64,000 bases of DNA from Tepidibacter thalassicus DSM 15285 (GCF_900129915.1 NZ_FQXH01000007.1:62001-126000); one strand, 5' to 3'. Positions 37,100 to 47,245 are shown, counted from the first letter of the stretch. Made by a program: numbers and translations. The notes: a model not told the origin generated them from the sequence alone.

Positions 37100-37833
37100 T
37101 ACTTTTTATTAATTTTTTCTATATATTTCTTATCTTTATCAGTAATGTTCGCATTTTTTATTAAATCAGGTCTTCTTTTTAAAGTTATCTCTATAGATTG
37201 TTGTCTTCTCCATTCATCTATTTTTTTATGATTTCCAGAAAGTAATACATCAGGCACTTTTTGTTTCATAAATTCTCTTGGTCTCGTATAATGTGGATAT
37301 TCAAGCAAATTATCCTTAAAAGATTCTTCCATAAAAGATTCTTCTTGACCTAAAACACCAGGAATAAGTCTTGATATAGAATCTACCAATATAAGCGCAG
37401 GAAGTTCTCCACCTGTTAATACATAGTCTCCTATAGAAATTTCATCTGTTACAATTAAATCTATTATTCTTTGATCTACACCTTCATAATGTCCACAAAG
37501 AAGTATTATATCTTTATCAGTCGAAAAGTTTTGAGCTAATTCTTGATTATACACTTTTCCCTTTGGAGTCAAATATATAACTTTTGGATTTTTTATATCA
37601 AATTTTTCTACTATATGCCTATATGTATCATATATAGGCTGAGGAGTCATAACCATACCAGCTCCCCCTCCAAATGGATAATCATCAACTTTTTTATGCT
37701 TATTTTTTGAAAAATCTCTTATATTATACAAATATATTTCTACTTTCTTTTTTTCAACTGCTCTTTTTATTATACTTTCACTTAAATACCCTTTAAATAC
37801 TTGTGGAAACAATGTCATTATATGAAATCTCAT
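37096..37833 (-). CDS. trmD: tRNA (guanine37-N1)-methyltransferase TrmD
   Basis: A 245-residue SPOUT-class enzyme that methylates G37 of tRNAs, preventing frameshifts. It starts MRFHIMTLFPQVF. The trefoil-knot SAM site is visible as YPFGGGAGMVM, LLCGHYEGVDQRI and SIGDYVLTGGELPAL. Its start overlaps the last base of rimM (TAATG), so the two are translationally coupled. Confidence 0.97.
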   Translation of the reverse strand: MRFHIMTLFPQVFKGYLSESIIKRAVEKKKVEIYLYNIRDFSKNKHKKVDDYPFGGGAGMVMTPQPIYDTYRHIVEKFDIKNPKVIYLTPKGKVYNQELAQNFSTDKDIILLCGHYEGVDQRIIDLIVTDEISIGDYVLTGGELPALILVDSISRLIPGVLGQEESFMEESFKDNLLEYPHYTRPREFMKQKVPDVLLSGNHKKIDEWRRQQSIEITLKRRPDLIKNANITDKDKKYIEKINKKY

Positions 37834-38339
37834 TAATCAATCATTCCTTTTATTGGATCTATTATAATCTTTTTCTCTTCTATATTTATTTCAGGAACAA
37901 TTTGTTTAACAGCTGGTATTAAAAATTCTTTCCCTTCTTCATTTTTTATAATATATACATCATTAGCTCCTGTTTGTATTACATCATCTAATACTCCTAT
38001 ATAATCACCTTTTACAGTATAAACTTTAATTCCTATTAAATCAGCTATAAAATATTCATCTTCTTCAAGCTTTCTTGCATTTTCTCTAGGTATTTTTAGA
38101 TATTCATTTCTTATTTTTTCTACTTCATTAATATTATCTATTCCTTTTATTTTTAATATTACCAGATTATTTTTATATCTTACTTTTTCTATTTCATATT
38201 TTGTATCTAAATCATCACCAATATATACCCAATCTAATTCTTCAAATCTTTCTTTATAATCAGTCAAAGGATATACTCTCATTTCTCCTTTTAATCCTTG
38301 AGTGTTTACTATTTGTCCAACTTTAAAGTATTTTACCAT
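37833..38339 (-). CDS. rimM: 16S rRNA processing protein RimM
   Basis: A 168-residue 30S maturation factor that binds S19. The N-terminal RimM domain starts VGQIVNTQGLKGEMRVYPLTD. The C-terminal PRC-barrel has DLIGIKVYTVKGDYIGVLDDVIQTGANDVYII and FLIPAVKQIV. The ATG follows AGGTGAT. Confidence 0.95.
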   Translation of the reverse strand: MVKYFKVGQIVNTQGLKGEMRVYPLTDYKERFEELDWVYIGDDLDTKYEIEKVRYKNNLVILKIKGIDNINEVEKIRNEYLKIPRENARKLEEDEYFIADLIGIKVYTVKGDYIGVLDDVIQTGANDVYIIKNEEGKEFLIPAVKQIVPEINIEEKKIIIDPIKGMID

Positions 38340-38378
38340 AAAATCACCTACTCTACATTTATCAATTTAAAAATACAC

Positions 38379-38406
38379 AAAAAGGATTAGGTTTGCCCTA
38401 ATCCTT
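38379..38406 (-). terminator. Terminator after khpA
   Basis: Stem AAGGATTAGG / CCTAATCCTT followed by TTTTTG on the minus strand; the stem overlaps the khpA stop codon. Confidence 0.75.
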
Positions 38407-38635
38407 ACTGTATGATTTCAACACTTACTTTTTTATTTTTTCTAACAGCAGCGGCTTTTACTAAAGTTCTAATAGCCTTAGCAATTCTACCCTGTTTTCC
38501 TATCACTTTACCCATATCTTCTTGGGCAACTTTTAATTCCACAATTACAGATTGTGTTCCTTCTATCTCATTAACAACTACTTCATCAGGGTTGTCAACT
38601 AGAGATTTAGCTATTTTTTCTACTAATTCTCCCAT
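38405..38635 (-). CDS. khpA: KhpA-family KH-domain RNA-binding protein
   Basis: A 76-residue RNA-binding protein (YlqC/KhpA). The KH core GKVIGKQGRIAKAIRTLVKAAA is intact. In Gram-positives KhpA pairs with KhpB/Jag and influences cell elongation and mRNA fate. The ATG follows AGGAGG. It is encoded between rpsP and rimM, the usual place. Confidence 0.95.
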   Translation of the reverse strand: MGELVEKIAKSLVDNPDEVVVNEIEGTQSVIVELKVAQEDMGKVIGKQGRIAKAIRTLVKAAAVRKNKKVSVEIIQ

Positions 38636-38670
38636 GACTTCTACCTCCTATTAGAAGGATACTTATACAA

Positions 38671-38916
38671 TTATTCAATAATACCGTTTTTCTTAAATAA
38701 TGCTCTAACAGTATCAGTTGGTTGAGCACCATTTTTTAACCATTTAGTTGCCTTTTCATCATCTATTTTGATTTGCTTTGGCTCAGATACAGGATTATAG
38801 TATCCTATTTCCTCTATAAATCTACCATCTCTTGGAGCACGAGAATCAGCAACAACTATTCTATAAAAAGGCTTTTTCTTAGCACCCATTCTTCTTAATC
38901 TTATTTTAACTGCCAT
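38671..38916 (-). CDS. rpsP: Ribosomal protein S16
   Basis: An 81-residue small-subunit protein that starts [26 protein letters not shown] and continues [14 protein letters not shown], both diagnostic. It lies 27 bp downstream of ffh in the ylxM-ffh-rpsP-khpA unit. Confidence 0.98.
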   Translation of the reverse strand: MAVKIRLRRMGAKKKPFYRIVVADSRAPRDGRFIEEIGYYNPVSEPKQIKIDDEKATKWLKNGAQPTDTVRALFKKNGIIE

Positions 38917-38943
38917 TTATTTCACCTCCCTTAAAATTTTAAT

Positions 38944-40293
38944 CTATCTTCCAAAGAAAGGAAATTTGAATTTTCCTCCCTTTTTCATGCTTTTTTCTAA
39001 ATCAGCAAATTGCTTCATCATTTTTCTAGTTTGTTCAAACTGTTTCACAAGCCTATTTACTTCTTGTACTGTAGTTCCACTACCTTTTGCTATTCTTCTT
39101 CTTCTACTAGCATTTAATATCGATGGATCTTTTCTCTCTTTCTTAGTCATTGACTGTATGATAGCTTGTATTCTAACTATTTCTTTATCATCAAAATCAA
39201 TATTTTTAAGTTCTTTTGCTCCACTTATACCAGGAATCATTTCTATAATTTTATTTAAAGGTCCTAATTTTTTTATTTGCTCCATTTGAGTTAAAAAATC
39301 TTCAAAATCAAATTCCTGTTTTTTTATTTTTTCTTCTAATTCTTTAGCTTTTTTTATATCTATAGCTTGTTCAGCCTTTTCAATTAAAGAAAGAACATCT
39401 CCCATTCCAAGAATTCTAGATGCTATTCTATCAGGATAAAACGGTTCTAAATCATCCAGTTTCTCTCCCATACCTATAAATTTTATAGGTTTATTTGTAA
39501 CTGCTCTTACCGAAAGTGCAGCTCCTCCTCTAGTATCTCCATCTAACTTTGTAAGTACAACTCCATCTATTCCTAGAGCTTCATTAAAACTTTGAGCTAC
39601 ATTTACTGCATCTTGTCCTGTCATAGAATCTACAACAAGAAGTATTTCATGTGGTTTAACTTCTGATTTTATATTCTTAAGTTCATCCATTAAACCTTCA
39701 TCTATATGAAGTCTACCAGCTGTATCTATAATAACTAAATCGTTATTATTTTTAACAGCATGACTTATTCCAGCTTTAGCTATATTTACAGGATTTTCTT
39801 TATCTCCCATAGAAAAAACAGGAATATCTAATTTTTCTCCAACAACTTGCAATTGTTTTATAGCAGCAGGTCTATATACATCACATGCAACTAATAAAGG
39901 TCTTTTTCCTTGTTTTTTAAAAAGCCCTCCAAGCTTTCCACCTGTTGTAGTTTTACCTGCTCCCTGAAGTCCAACCAACATTATTATAGTTGGTGGCTTT
40001 GAAGAAAAACTTATTTTACTCTGTACACTTCCCATCAAATCAGTAAGTTCTTCATTTACAATCTTTATTACATGCTGCCCAGGAGTTAAACTTTCCATTA
40101 CTTCTTGTCCTACAGCTCTTTCCTTAACTTTATTTACAAAATCTTTTACAACTTTAAAGTTAACATCTGCTTCAAGAAGTGCAAGTTTTACCTCCCTCAT
40201 AGCATCTTTTACATCTTTTTCACTTAATTTACCTTTGCCTTTTAATTTAGCAAAAGTATTTTGAAGTTTTTCAGCTAATCCTTCAAAAATCAT
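38944..40293 (-). CDS. ffh: Signal recognition particle protein Ffh
   Basis: A 449-residue SRP54 GTPase that recognises signal peptides. The N and G domains contain GLQGAGKTTTGGKL (P-loop, near 107), DTAGRLHID and TKLDGDTRGGAALS. The C-terminal M domain is methionine-rich (QIIQSMTKKERKDPSILNASRRRRIAKGSG, then MMKQF...MKKGGKF). Its start overlaps the ylxM stop by four bases (ATGA). Confidence 0.97.
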   Translation of the reverse strand: MIFEGLAEKLQNTFAKLKGKGKLSEKDVKDAMREVKLALLEADVNFKVVKDFVNKVKERAVGQEVMESLTPGQHVIKIVNEELTDLMGSVQSKISFSSKPPTIIMLVGLQGAGKTTTGGKLGGLFKKQGKRPLLVACDVYRPAAIKQLQVVGEKLDIPVFSMGDKENPVNIAKAGISHAVKNNNDLVIIDTAGRLHIDEGLMDELKNIKSEVKPHEILLVVDSMTGQDAVNVAQSFNEALGIDGVVLTKLDGDTRGGAALSVRAVTNKPIKFIGMGEKLDDLEPFYPDRIASRILGMGDVLSLIEKAEQAIDIKKAKELEEKIKKQEFDFEDFLTQMEQIKKLGPLNKIIEMIPGISGAKELKNIDFDDKEIVRIQAIIQSMTKKERKDPSILNASRRRRIAKGSGTTVQEVNRLVKQFEQTRKMMKQFADLEKSMKKGGKFKFPFFGR

Positions 40294-40658
40294 CCTAACA
40301 ACTCCCTACAAATTTCTTCTAAATTTTCAATCTTAGGGACTAAAATAGAACAGTCTTTACTAGATTTTATATCTTTTTTTATATCGACAATTTCTTTATA
40401 TATATATTCAACCCATCTATTTCTTTCATTAAACTTTTTAACTAACTGTAATTTTTTTTCATACTCCTGCAAAATTTTTTCTGCTCTTTTTAAAGTATCA
40501 TATACCCCTTGTCTTGAAATGTTAAGATTTTCGCTAATTTCTCCTAAAGAGTAATCTTCATTATAATATAAATTAACTACTTCTCTTTGCTTTTCAGTCA
40601 AAAGTTCTTTATAAAAATCAAATAGAATACTAATCTCTATAGCCCTATCTAGATTCAT
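40290..40658 (-). CDS. ylxM: YlxM-family SRP-associated HTH protein
   Basis: A 122-residue protein with the UPF0122 pattern: ISILFDFYKELLTEKQREVVNLYYNEDYSLGEISENLNISRQGVYDTLKRAEKIL, a sigma-region-4-like helix-turn-helix. In streptococci YlxM works with Ffh and FtsY in SRP function. It is the first gene of the ffh unit and overlaps ffh. Confidence 0.93.
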   Translation of the reverse strand: MNLDRAIEISILFDFYKELLTEKQREVVNLYYNEDYSLGEISENLNISRQGVYDTLKRAEKILQEYEKKLQLVKKFNERNRWVEYIYKEIVDIKKDIKSSKDCSILVPKIENLEEICRELLG

Positions 40659-40711
40659 ATTAACACTTCCTAAAGAAATATAAGTGTAAAGTTCACAACC
40701 TTTACAGAAGT

Positions 40712-40740
40712 ATTTTATATTATATAAATCATATTGTCAA
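40712..40740 (-). promoter_or_regulatory. Promoter of the ylxM-ffh-rpsP-khpA unit
   Basis: Minus-strand TTGACA (40735-40740), 17-bp spacer, TAAAAT (40712-40717), just past the ftsY stop. The leader holds a small TGTAAAG / CTTTACA hairpin before the Shine-Dalgarno. Confidence 0.7.
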
Positions 40741-40747
40741 CATTTTT

Positions 40748-41839
40748 TTATTCATTTTCATCCCCAAATAATGCGTTTACAAAATCCTTAGCATTAAAAT
40801 CTTGAAGATCCTCCATTCTTTCTCCTACACCAATTAATTTTACCGGAACATCAAGTTCTGATTTTACAGCAAGAACTATTCCACCTTTAGCAGTCCCATC
40901 GAGTTTTGTTAAAACTATACCTGTAATATTAGCAACTTCTTTAAAAACCTTAGCTTGAGAAACTGCATTTTGACCAGTAGTAGCATCTACTACAAGTAAA
41001 ATTTCTTTTGTAGCATCTGGATATTCCTTATTTACTATCTTAAATACCTTTCCTAATTCATTCATTAGATTTTTTTTGTTATGTAGTCTACCAGCAGTAT
41101 CACATATTAAAACATCTGCTTTTCTAGATTTTGCTGCCTTTATAGCATCAAATATAACTGCTCCTGGATCAGACCCTTCAGAATGTTTAACTATATCTAC
41201 ACCTACTCTATTAGCCCAAACTTCAAGTTGATCTATAGCTGCTGCTCTAAATGTATCTCCTGCAGCTAAAAGAACATTTTTACCTTCTTTTTTAAATCTA
41301 TTAGCCATTTTTCCTATAGTAGTAGTTTTTCCAACTCCATTTACTCCTACAACTAATATTATTGCCGGAGAAGGTTCTATATTGAGCTTGCTTTCTTCAT
41401 CTATTAAAATATTAGTCAATATATCCTTAAGTTCCTCTTTAACTTTAAAACTCTCAGTTATTTTTTTGCTCTTAACTCTATCTCTAAGTTCATCTACGAT
41501 TTTCATAGTAGTATTAACCCCTACATCTGAAGTTATTAATATTTCTTCTAATTCTTCAAATAATTCTTCATCTACTTTTACATAGATTTTCAAAAGATTA
41601 TCTACTCTATCTGTAATTCCTTTTTTAGTTTTAGATAATCCTTCTTTTAATCTTGAAAATAAACTGAATTTATTAGAATTTTCTTCTTTTTTTTCATTTA
41701 ATTCATATTCTTTTTCTTCTTCATCAACTCGTTCTACAATCTCCTCTTGTTCTACAGTTTTTTCTTGTTCTAATTCCTCGCTATTTTTTAATTCTTCATT
41801 TTCCTTTTTTTTAAACTTATCAAATATTTTTTTAAACAT
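40748..41839 (-). CDS. ftsY: SRP receptor GTPase FtsY
   Basis: A 363-residue membrane-associated receptor for the Ffh-ribosome complex. A glutamate- and lysine-rich acidic region occupies about residues 1-60, followed by the NG domain with GVNGVGKTTTIGKMANRF, LAAGDTFRAAAIDQL, CDTAGRLHNKKNLM and TKLDGTAKGG. The ATG at 41839 is spaced from GGAGGG; a TTG directly before it is less likely. It lies 12 bp after smc. Confidence 0.96.
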   Translation of the reverse strand: MFKKIFDKFKKKENEELKNSEELEQEKTVEQEEIVERVDEEEKEYELNEKKEENSNKFSLFSRLKEGLSKTKKGITDRVDNLLKIYVKVDEELFEELEEILITSDVGVNTTMKIVDELRDRVKSKKITESFKVKEELKDILTNILIDEESKLNIEPSPAIILVVGVNGVGKTTTIGKMANRFKKEGKNVLLAAGDTFRAAAIDQLEVWANRVGVDIVKHSEGSDPGAVIFDAIKAAKSRKADVLICDTAGRLHNKKNLMNELGKVFKIVNKEYPDATKEILLVVDATTGQNAVSQAKVFKEVANITGIVLTKLDGTAKGGIVLAVKSELDVPVKLIGVGERMEDLQDFNAKDFVNALFGDENE

Positions 41840-41851
41840 CAAAGTTCCCTC

Positions 41852-44800
41852 CTAACCAACATTTTCTTCTGTCATTTTTTTTGCTTGTTTTAATTCCAAA
41901 CTTACTACTTTAGATACTCCTTTTTCTTGCATAGTAACTCCATATATATAATCAGAAACTTCCATAGTACCTCTTCTGTGAGTAATAATTATAAATTGTG
42001 TATTTTTAGATAATTCCTTTAAAAATTCACCATATCTATATATATTTGCATCATCAAGAGGTGCTTCTATTTCATCTAATATACAAAAAGGAGTTGGTTT
42101 TGTAAGAAGTATTGCAAAAAGTATAGATATAGCAGTTAAAGCTTTTTCTCCTCCTGATAAAAGATTTATATTTTTTAATTTTTTTCCCGGAGGTTGAGCT
42201 ATTATTTCAATATCACTTTCAAGTATGTTTGATTTATCAACTATTCTAAGTTCACCATGTCCTCCTCCAAATAATTTTTTATACACTACTATAAAATGTT
42301 TGTTAATTTTTTCAAAATTAACACTAAATTCTGTTCTCATATTTATTTCTAAATCTCTTATAAGCTTCTCTATGGATTGTATAGATTTTTCTAAATCCTG
42401 TTTTTGTTCTTTATAAAAATCATATCTTTTCTTCACTTCTTTATATTCTTCTATAGAATCTAAATTTACATTTCCCAATTTTTTAATCTGTAATTTTATA
42501 TTTTCTATTTTCTTTTTATCTACATCAATATTATCAACTTTTAATTTTAATGCATCATGAAAAGTCATTTCATAATTTTCCCAAAGATTATTAAAATAAT
42601 TTTCTTGACTTACTTCTAATTTATCTATTTTGCTGTCTAACTTATATAAACTTTCTTTTAAATCTAAATATTTTTCTTCTGTATTTTTTAAAATTTCCTT
42701 TTTATTCTTTAATTCATTTAAAATTATTAATTTTTCTTTTTTATATTCTTTAAATTTTTTCTCAACATCATTTATTCTCTCTTTAAGTTCTTCTTTCTCT
42801 ACTTTTATAAGTATTAATCTTTCTCCTAATTCTTCTCTTTCCATTTGATGTTTTTTAATTTCCTCTTTTTTTTGATTTAATTCTTTTTTTATATTATCAA
42901 TTTCTTCATTAATTCTATGTATTTCTTTTTCATTATTTTTATACACTTGAGAAAGTTTAGCAAAATCGAGATTCGTATTGTTTAAAATTTCTAAGTCCTT
43001 TTCATATTTTTGTTTATTATTTTCTTTTTGTTGTGTAATATATTTAATTTCTTTTTCTAATTTCAATATTTCTTCTTCTAATTTATTTATTTCTTCTTTC
43101 AAGGAACCTATACATTTATTTGTATAATCTAAATTCTCTTTTAACCCATTTTTTTCTCTCTCTAATTTTAATTTTATATTATTTAGATTATATATATCTT
43201 CTTTTAATTTGTTAATGTTAGAATCGATAGTTAAGTTTATTTTCTCTTGATTTTTAATTTCAATATCTAAATTAAATATATCTTTTTCTTTAGTTTCTAA
43301 TTTATTTTCTAAAATACTTTTTTCCCTTATAAGCTTTTCCAAATCAATATTAAAATCACTTATGTTTTGTTCAAATTCTCTTATAACTCTTTTTCTTGAA
43401 AGCAAATTATTTACAGTTCTAATACTCCCTCCAGTCAAAGCTCCTCCTGCGTTAAATACATCACCTTCAAGCGTAACTATTTTATATTTATGATTAATAA
43501 TTTTTCCAAGTTTTATAGCTACATCAATATTTTCAACTAATATAGTCCTTCCCAATACATTTTCTATTATATTTTGAAATTTAGATTCACATTCTACAAT
43601 ATCACTTGCTATTCCTAAAAAACCTTTAAACTTTGAAACTTCATTTACATTTATCTTTTTTCCTTTTATTATATTTAAAGGCAAAAATGTAACTCTCCCT
43701 AAATTATTTTTCTTTAAATACTCTATTGCAAGTTTAGCACTAACTTCATCTTGTGTAATTATATTTTGAACAACAGCTCCTAATGCTACTTCTATTGCTG
43801 TTTCATATTTTTTAGGAACTTTTATAATTTCAGCTACTGCACCAAATATTCCTTTTAAATTTTTATTCTTAAGTACTTGTTTTACACCTTTATTAAATCC
43901 TTCATACTGTTTTTCCATTTCATAGTATATATTTAATTTTGAGCTATATTCATTTATCTTCAAATTTTTATTATTGATATTTATTTCAATCTCTTTTATA
44001 TCTCTTTTTAATTTATTCAAATTATTTATTTCTATATTTTTGTTTTTTACAAGTTTATTCAATTTTTCATTGTATTCATTTTTCAATTTTAAATTTTTGT
44101 TCAACTCTTTTTGTATATCAGCTACCCTTAAATTTATATCTTTCAATTCTTTTTTTAGTTCAGCTTGTCTATTTTGTATATTTTCCAAATTAGTATTAAA
44201 ACTTGAAAGTCTTATATTTTTTTCATTTTTTTCGTCCAATAAATTTATTATATTGTTTTTTAAACTTTCTACTTTTTCTTCTTTTATTTTTAAATCTTCT
44301 CTATATTTACTTGTTTTTTCTTGAACAAAATTACTTTGTTCCTCTAACTTTTTCAAATTTAAATTCAACTTTTTATTTTCATCTAATAAAACCCATAACT
44401 GTTGTTCGTTTTTTTCTCTTTTTAATTCTAATTCTATTAATTCTTTTTCTTTTCTCTCTTTATTATTTTCTATATTTTTTATTTTTTCATTTAATAAGTT
44501 TAAATCTGCTGTTTTATGATCTATCTCTGCTTTTAATTTATGTATATTTTCATTAAAATCAGTTATTTTTTCTTCTAAAAAAGATATATCCTTTTCTAAA
44601 TTTAAAATTTCTTGCTCTTGCTTATTTTTAATTTCACTAGACTCATTTAATTGATCTAAAAGTATTTTACTGTGATTATTCAATTCTTTTAATTGTAAAT
44701 CCAAAAATTCAATTTCTCTTATATAATTGTTTACCTCTAATACCTTTAATTCATCTTTTAATCGCATATATTTTAAAGATTTATCCTTTTGGATTTCTAG

Positions 44801-45412
44801 AGGTTTTAACTGATTTTCTATTTCATAAAATATGTCATTTATTCTATCTAGATTTTCTTTTGTATTTTTTAAATTTTTTTCTCCTTCTTGCTTTTTATAT
44901 CTATATTTAGATATTCCACACGCTTCATCAAATACTCTTCTTCTATTATTTGAATTATTACTCAATATTTCATCTATTTTTCCTTGCTCAATTATTGAAT
45001 ATCCTTCTCTTCCTATTCCTGTATCTAAAAAAAGCTCTTTTATATCTTTTAATCTACAAAGTTTATTATTTATATAAAATTCACTTTCTCCTGATCTATA
45101 CGCCCTTCTTTTTATAGCAACTTCACTATAATCTATATCTAAAATCCCATCCTTATTGTCTATCGTAAGTATTACTTCACAATAATTCATAGGTTTTTTA
45201 GTATCTGAACCGACAAATATTACATCTTCTAACTTATCTCCTCTCAAACTTTTAATACTTTGTTCACCTAAAACCCATCTAATTGCATCTAATACATTAC
45301 TTTTTCCACTTCCGTTAGGTCCTACAATTGATGTTATGCCATTTTCAAATACAATATCAGTTTTAACAGGAAAGGATTTAAAGCCTTTTAATTCTAATTT
45401 TTTTAAATACAA
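41852..45412 (-). CDS. smc: Chromosome segregation ATPase SMC
   Basis: An 1186-residue condensin subunit. Walker A GPNGSGKSN (31-39) lies near the N terminus, followed by long coiled coils (about 165-500 and 660-1000) around a hinge (about 510-650, GIFGAVAEIIKVP...GGALTGGSIR). The C-terminal half of the ATPase carries LLSGGEKALTAISILFAI and Walker B FCILDEIEAPLDD. Length is normal. The start is TTG after GGGGGGA. It forms a run with the radical-SAM gene, rnc and ftsY. Confidence 0.97.
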   Translation of the reverse strand: MYLKKLELKGFKSFPVKTDIVFENGITSIVGPNGSGKSNVLDAIRWVLGEQSIKSLRGDKLEDVIFVGSDTKKPMNYCEVILTIDNKDGILDIDYSEVAIKRRAYRSGESEFYINNKLCRLKDIKELFLDTGIGREGYSIIEQGKIDEILSNNSNNRRRVFDEACGISKYRYKKQEGEKNLKNTKENLDRINDIFYEIENQLKPLEIQKDKSLKYMRLKDELKVLEVNNYIREIEFLDLQLKELNNHSKILLDQLNESSEIKNKQEQEILNLEKDISFLEEKITDFNENIHKLKAEIDHKTADLNLLNEKIKNIENNKERKEKELIELELKREKNEQQLWVLLDENKKLNLNLKKLEEQSNFVQEKTSKYREDLKIKEEKVESLKNNIINLLDEKNEKNIRLSSFNTNLENIQNRQAELKKELKDINLRVADIQKELNKNLKLKNEYNEKLNKLVKNKNIEINNLNKLKRDIKEIEININNKNLKINEYSSKLNIYYEMEKQYEGFNKGVKQVLKNKNLKGIFGAVAEIIKVPKKYETAIEVALGAVVQNIITQDEVSAKLAIEYLKKNNLGRVTFLPLNIIKGKKINVNEVSKFKGFLGIASDIVECESKFQNIIENVLGRTILVENIDVAIKLGKIINHKYKIVTLEGDVFNAGGALTGGSIRTVNNLLSRKRVIREFEQNISDFNIDLEKLIREKSILENKLETKEKDIFNLDIEIKNQEKINLTIDSNINKLKEDIYNLNNIKLKLEREKNGLKENLDYTNKCIGSLKEEINKLEEEILKLEKEIKYITQQKENNKQKYEKDLEILNNTNLDFAKLSQVYKNNEKEIHRINEEIDNIKKELNQKKEEIKKHQMEREELGERLILIKVEKEELKERINDVEKKFKEYKKEKLIILNELKNKKEILKNTEEKYLDLKESLYKLDSKIDKLEVSQENYFNNLWENYEMTFHDALKLKVDNIDVDKKKIENIKLQIKKLGNVNLDSIEEYKEVKKRYDFYKEQKQDLEKSIQSIEKLIRDLEINMRTEFSVNFEKINKHFIVVYKKLFGGGHGELRIVDKSNILESDIEIIAQPPGKKLKNINLLSGGEKALTAISILFAILLTKPTPFCILDEIEAPLDDANIYRYGEFLKELSKNTQFIIITHRRGTMEVSDYIYGVTMQEKGVSKVVSLELKQAKKMTEENVG

Positions 45413-45427
45413 AAAAATCCCCCCATA

Positions 45428-46495
45428 CTAGAATTTATAAATATCATATAATTTGTTGTAAATTTTTTGAATATTAGTTTTATATTCTATGTTATTGTAA
45501 TTAAAACAAATTTCGTCAAAATCTAGTTTTTTCTCTTTAACTTTCAAATTTATCTTATGTTTTTCCTTTAAATACTTTATATTATTCTTTTTATTTCCAA
45601 TTATCTTAGATATATTTTTTTTATTTACATATAATATTATTTCTTCTTTTATATTTTTATTTTTTATAATAAATTCAATGTAATCTCTATAAATTCTAGA
45701 TTCTATAAGTTCTCTTATTGAAGGATGATACGGCCCAGAAATTACATCCCTTCCAAGTGTTATATCTTCTGTAGGTTGAAGTCCTACTCTTATAACGTTT
45801 ATATTATTTGTATAAAATAAAACTAAAAGCTTTTTTACTATTTCTATTGTCTCTTCTAAATCAAATGGTTTGTATTTTTTTTGATTATATAACTTTTCAA
45901 GTCCAGTATCTTTTACAACTAACGTCGGATATATTCTAACAAAATCCGGTTTTAAGTTTATAAATCTTTTTGCAGTATATATACACTTTTGCTCGTTATC
46001 TAAAGGAAGACCTACCATCATTTGAAGTCCTAATTTAAATCCATATTTTTTTATTAATTTCGATGAATTTACAACATCTAAATCACTATGACCTCTTATA
46101 CTAGCATCTAAAACATCTATATTCATTGATTGAACTCCAAGTTCTATAATAGTAACCTTATTTTCTTTTAATACCTCAAGAATATTTTCATCTATACAAT
46201 CAGGTCTTGTAGAAAGCCTTATATCTTTTACAATCCCTTTATCCACATACTTCTTAGCTATAGATAAAAACTTTTTTTGCATTTTTATATCTATTGCAGT
46301 AAAACTTCCTCCAAAAAAAGCAATTTCTATGTGATAATTTTTATCTATAGTTTTTAAATAACTTTCTATTGTATTTTTTATTTCTTCTTCTTTAATATCA
46401 GTACATACTCCTGTTATTTTTTTCTGATTACAAAATATACAATCATGTGGACACCCTCTATGAGGTACAAATATAGGTATTATCCTTCTTTTCAT
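45428..46495 (-). CDS. Elp3-like radical SAM protein
   Basis: A 355-residue radical SAM enzyme with the cluster motif C15-x3-C19-x2-C22 (RGCPHDCIFC) and downstream FFGGSFTAID, RLSTRPDCID, LGVQSMN and VRIYPTLVVKDTGLEKL segments, as in the Elp3/YhcC-like group. It lacks the GNAT acetyltransferase domain of true Elp3. It may act on RNA; the substrate is unknown. It overlaps rnc by ATGA and is conserved between rnc and smc in Clostridia. Confidence 0.85.
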   Translation of the reverse strand: MKRRIIPIFVPHRGCPHDCIFCNQKKITGVCTDIKEEEIKNTIESYLKTIDKNYHIEIAFFGGSFTAIDIKMQKKFLSIAKKYVDKGIVKDIRLSTRPDCIDENILEVLKENKVTIIELGVQSMNIDVLDASIRGHSDLDVVNSSKLIKKYGFKLGLQMMVGLPLDNEQKCIYTAKRFINLKPDFVRIYPTLVVKDTGLEKLYNQKKYKPFDLEETIEIVKKLLVLFYTNNINVIRVGLQPTEDITLGRDVISGPYHPSIRELIESRIYRDYIEFIIKNKNIKEEIILYVNKKNISKIIGNKKNNIKYLKEKHKINLKVKEKKLDFDEICFNYNNIEYKTNIQKIYNKLYDIYKF

Positions 46496-47202
46496 CGCTT
46501 ATCAACCTTCTTTAATGCTTCTTTTGCAGCCATTTGTTCTGCTTCTTTTTTACTTTTTCCTTCACCTTTACCTAATATTTGATCTCCCAATTTTACTTCA
46601 ACTATAAATTTTTTATTATGATCTGGGCCAAATTCTTCTATTACATTATAAAATATTTTCTCAGTTGTTTTACTCTGTAAAATTTCTTGAAGATAAGTTT
46701 TATAATCTCTAAATATTTTACCTTTTATAGAATCATGTATTGTATTTTTCATAGAAGAAAGTACAAATTCAGTAACTTCTTCAAGCCCTCCATCTAAATA
46801 AATCGCTCCAATAATCGCTTCCATGGCATCAGCAAGTATTGATATTCTCTCTCGTCCTCCACTTATTTCTTCTCCTTTTCCTAATAATAAATATTTCCCT
46901 AAATTTAATTCTTTTGCTACATCACTTAATGACTCTTCACATACTATATTTGCTCTAAGCTTTGTAAGTTCTCCTTCTGGTAAATCCTTTTGATTTACAA
47001 ATAAGTAATGACTTATTATTATTCCAAGTACTGAATCACCTAAAAATTCTAATCTTTCATTGTATTTTATATTGCTTTTTTTATTTTCATTTGCATAAGA
47101 ACTATGAGTTAATGCTTCTATTAAATAATCTTTGTTTTTAAATTTATATTGTATTTCTTCTTCAAATTTTTTTATAAAATTTTTTACATCATTTTTTAAC
47201 AT
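46492..47202 (-). CDS. rnc: Ribonuclease III
   Basis: A 236-residue double-strand-specific endoribonuclease. The catalytic signature NERLEFLGDSVLG lies near residue 43 and the second acidic motif is ADAMEAIIGAIYLDGG. The C-terminal dsRNA-binding domain ends GKGEGKSKKEAEQMAAKEALKKV. The ATG at 47202 has no adjacent Shine-Dalgarno; AGGAGG is 37 nt upstream (47240-47245), with a 12-bp hairpin between. No in-frame start exists closer to it because TGA intervenes. Confidence 0.96.
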   Translation of the reverse strand: MLKNDVKNFIKKFEEEIQYKFKNKDYLIEALTHSSYANENKKSNIKYNERLEFLGDSVLGIIISHYLFVNQKDLPEGELTKLRANIVCEESLSDVAKELNLGKYLLLGKGEEISGGRERISILADAMEAIIGAIYLDGGLEEVTEFVLSSMKNTIHDSIKGKIFRDYKTYLQEILQSKTTEKIFYNVIEEFGPDHNKKFIVEVKLGDQILGKGEGKSKKEAEQMAAKEALKKVDKR

Positions 47203-47211
47203 GATTATATT

Positions 47212-47245
47212 AACTATTACTCATATTTGAGTAACAGTTCCTCCT
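47212..47245 (-). promoter_or_regulatory. rnc Shine-Dalgarno separated from the start by a hairpin
   Basis: On the minus strand AGGAGG (47240-47245) is followed by AACTGTTACTCA-aata-TGAGTAATAGTT (47212-47239), a 12-bp stem with one G-U pair. Nine bases then lead to the ATG. If the stem is folded, the effective spacing becomes nine. E. coli RNase III controls its own mRNA through a 5' hairpin, so a similar control here is conceivable. Confidence 0.6.

Noticed and set aside
43974..44556. Long plus-strand open frames opposite smc (and similar ones opposite alaS, ygiQ and the 466-residue protein gene)
   Set aside because: They lie entirely inside strongly supported minus-strand genes, have no ribosome sites and encode Phe/Leu/Ile/Ser-rich sequence expected from the complement of Lys/Glu-rich coiled-coil DNA.
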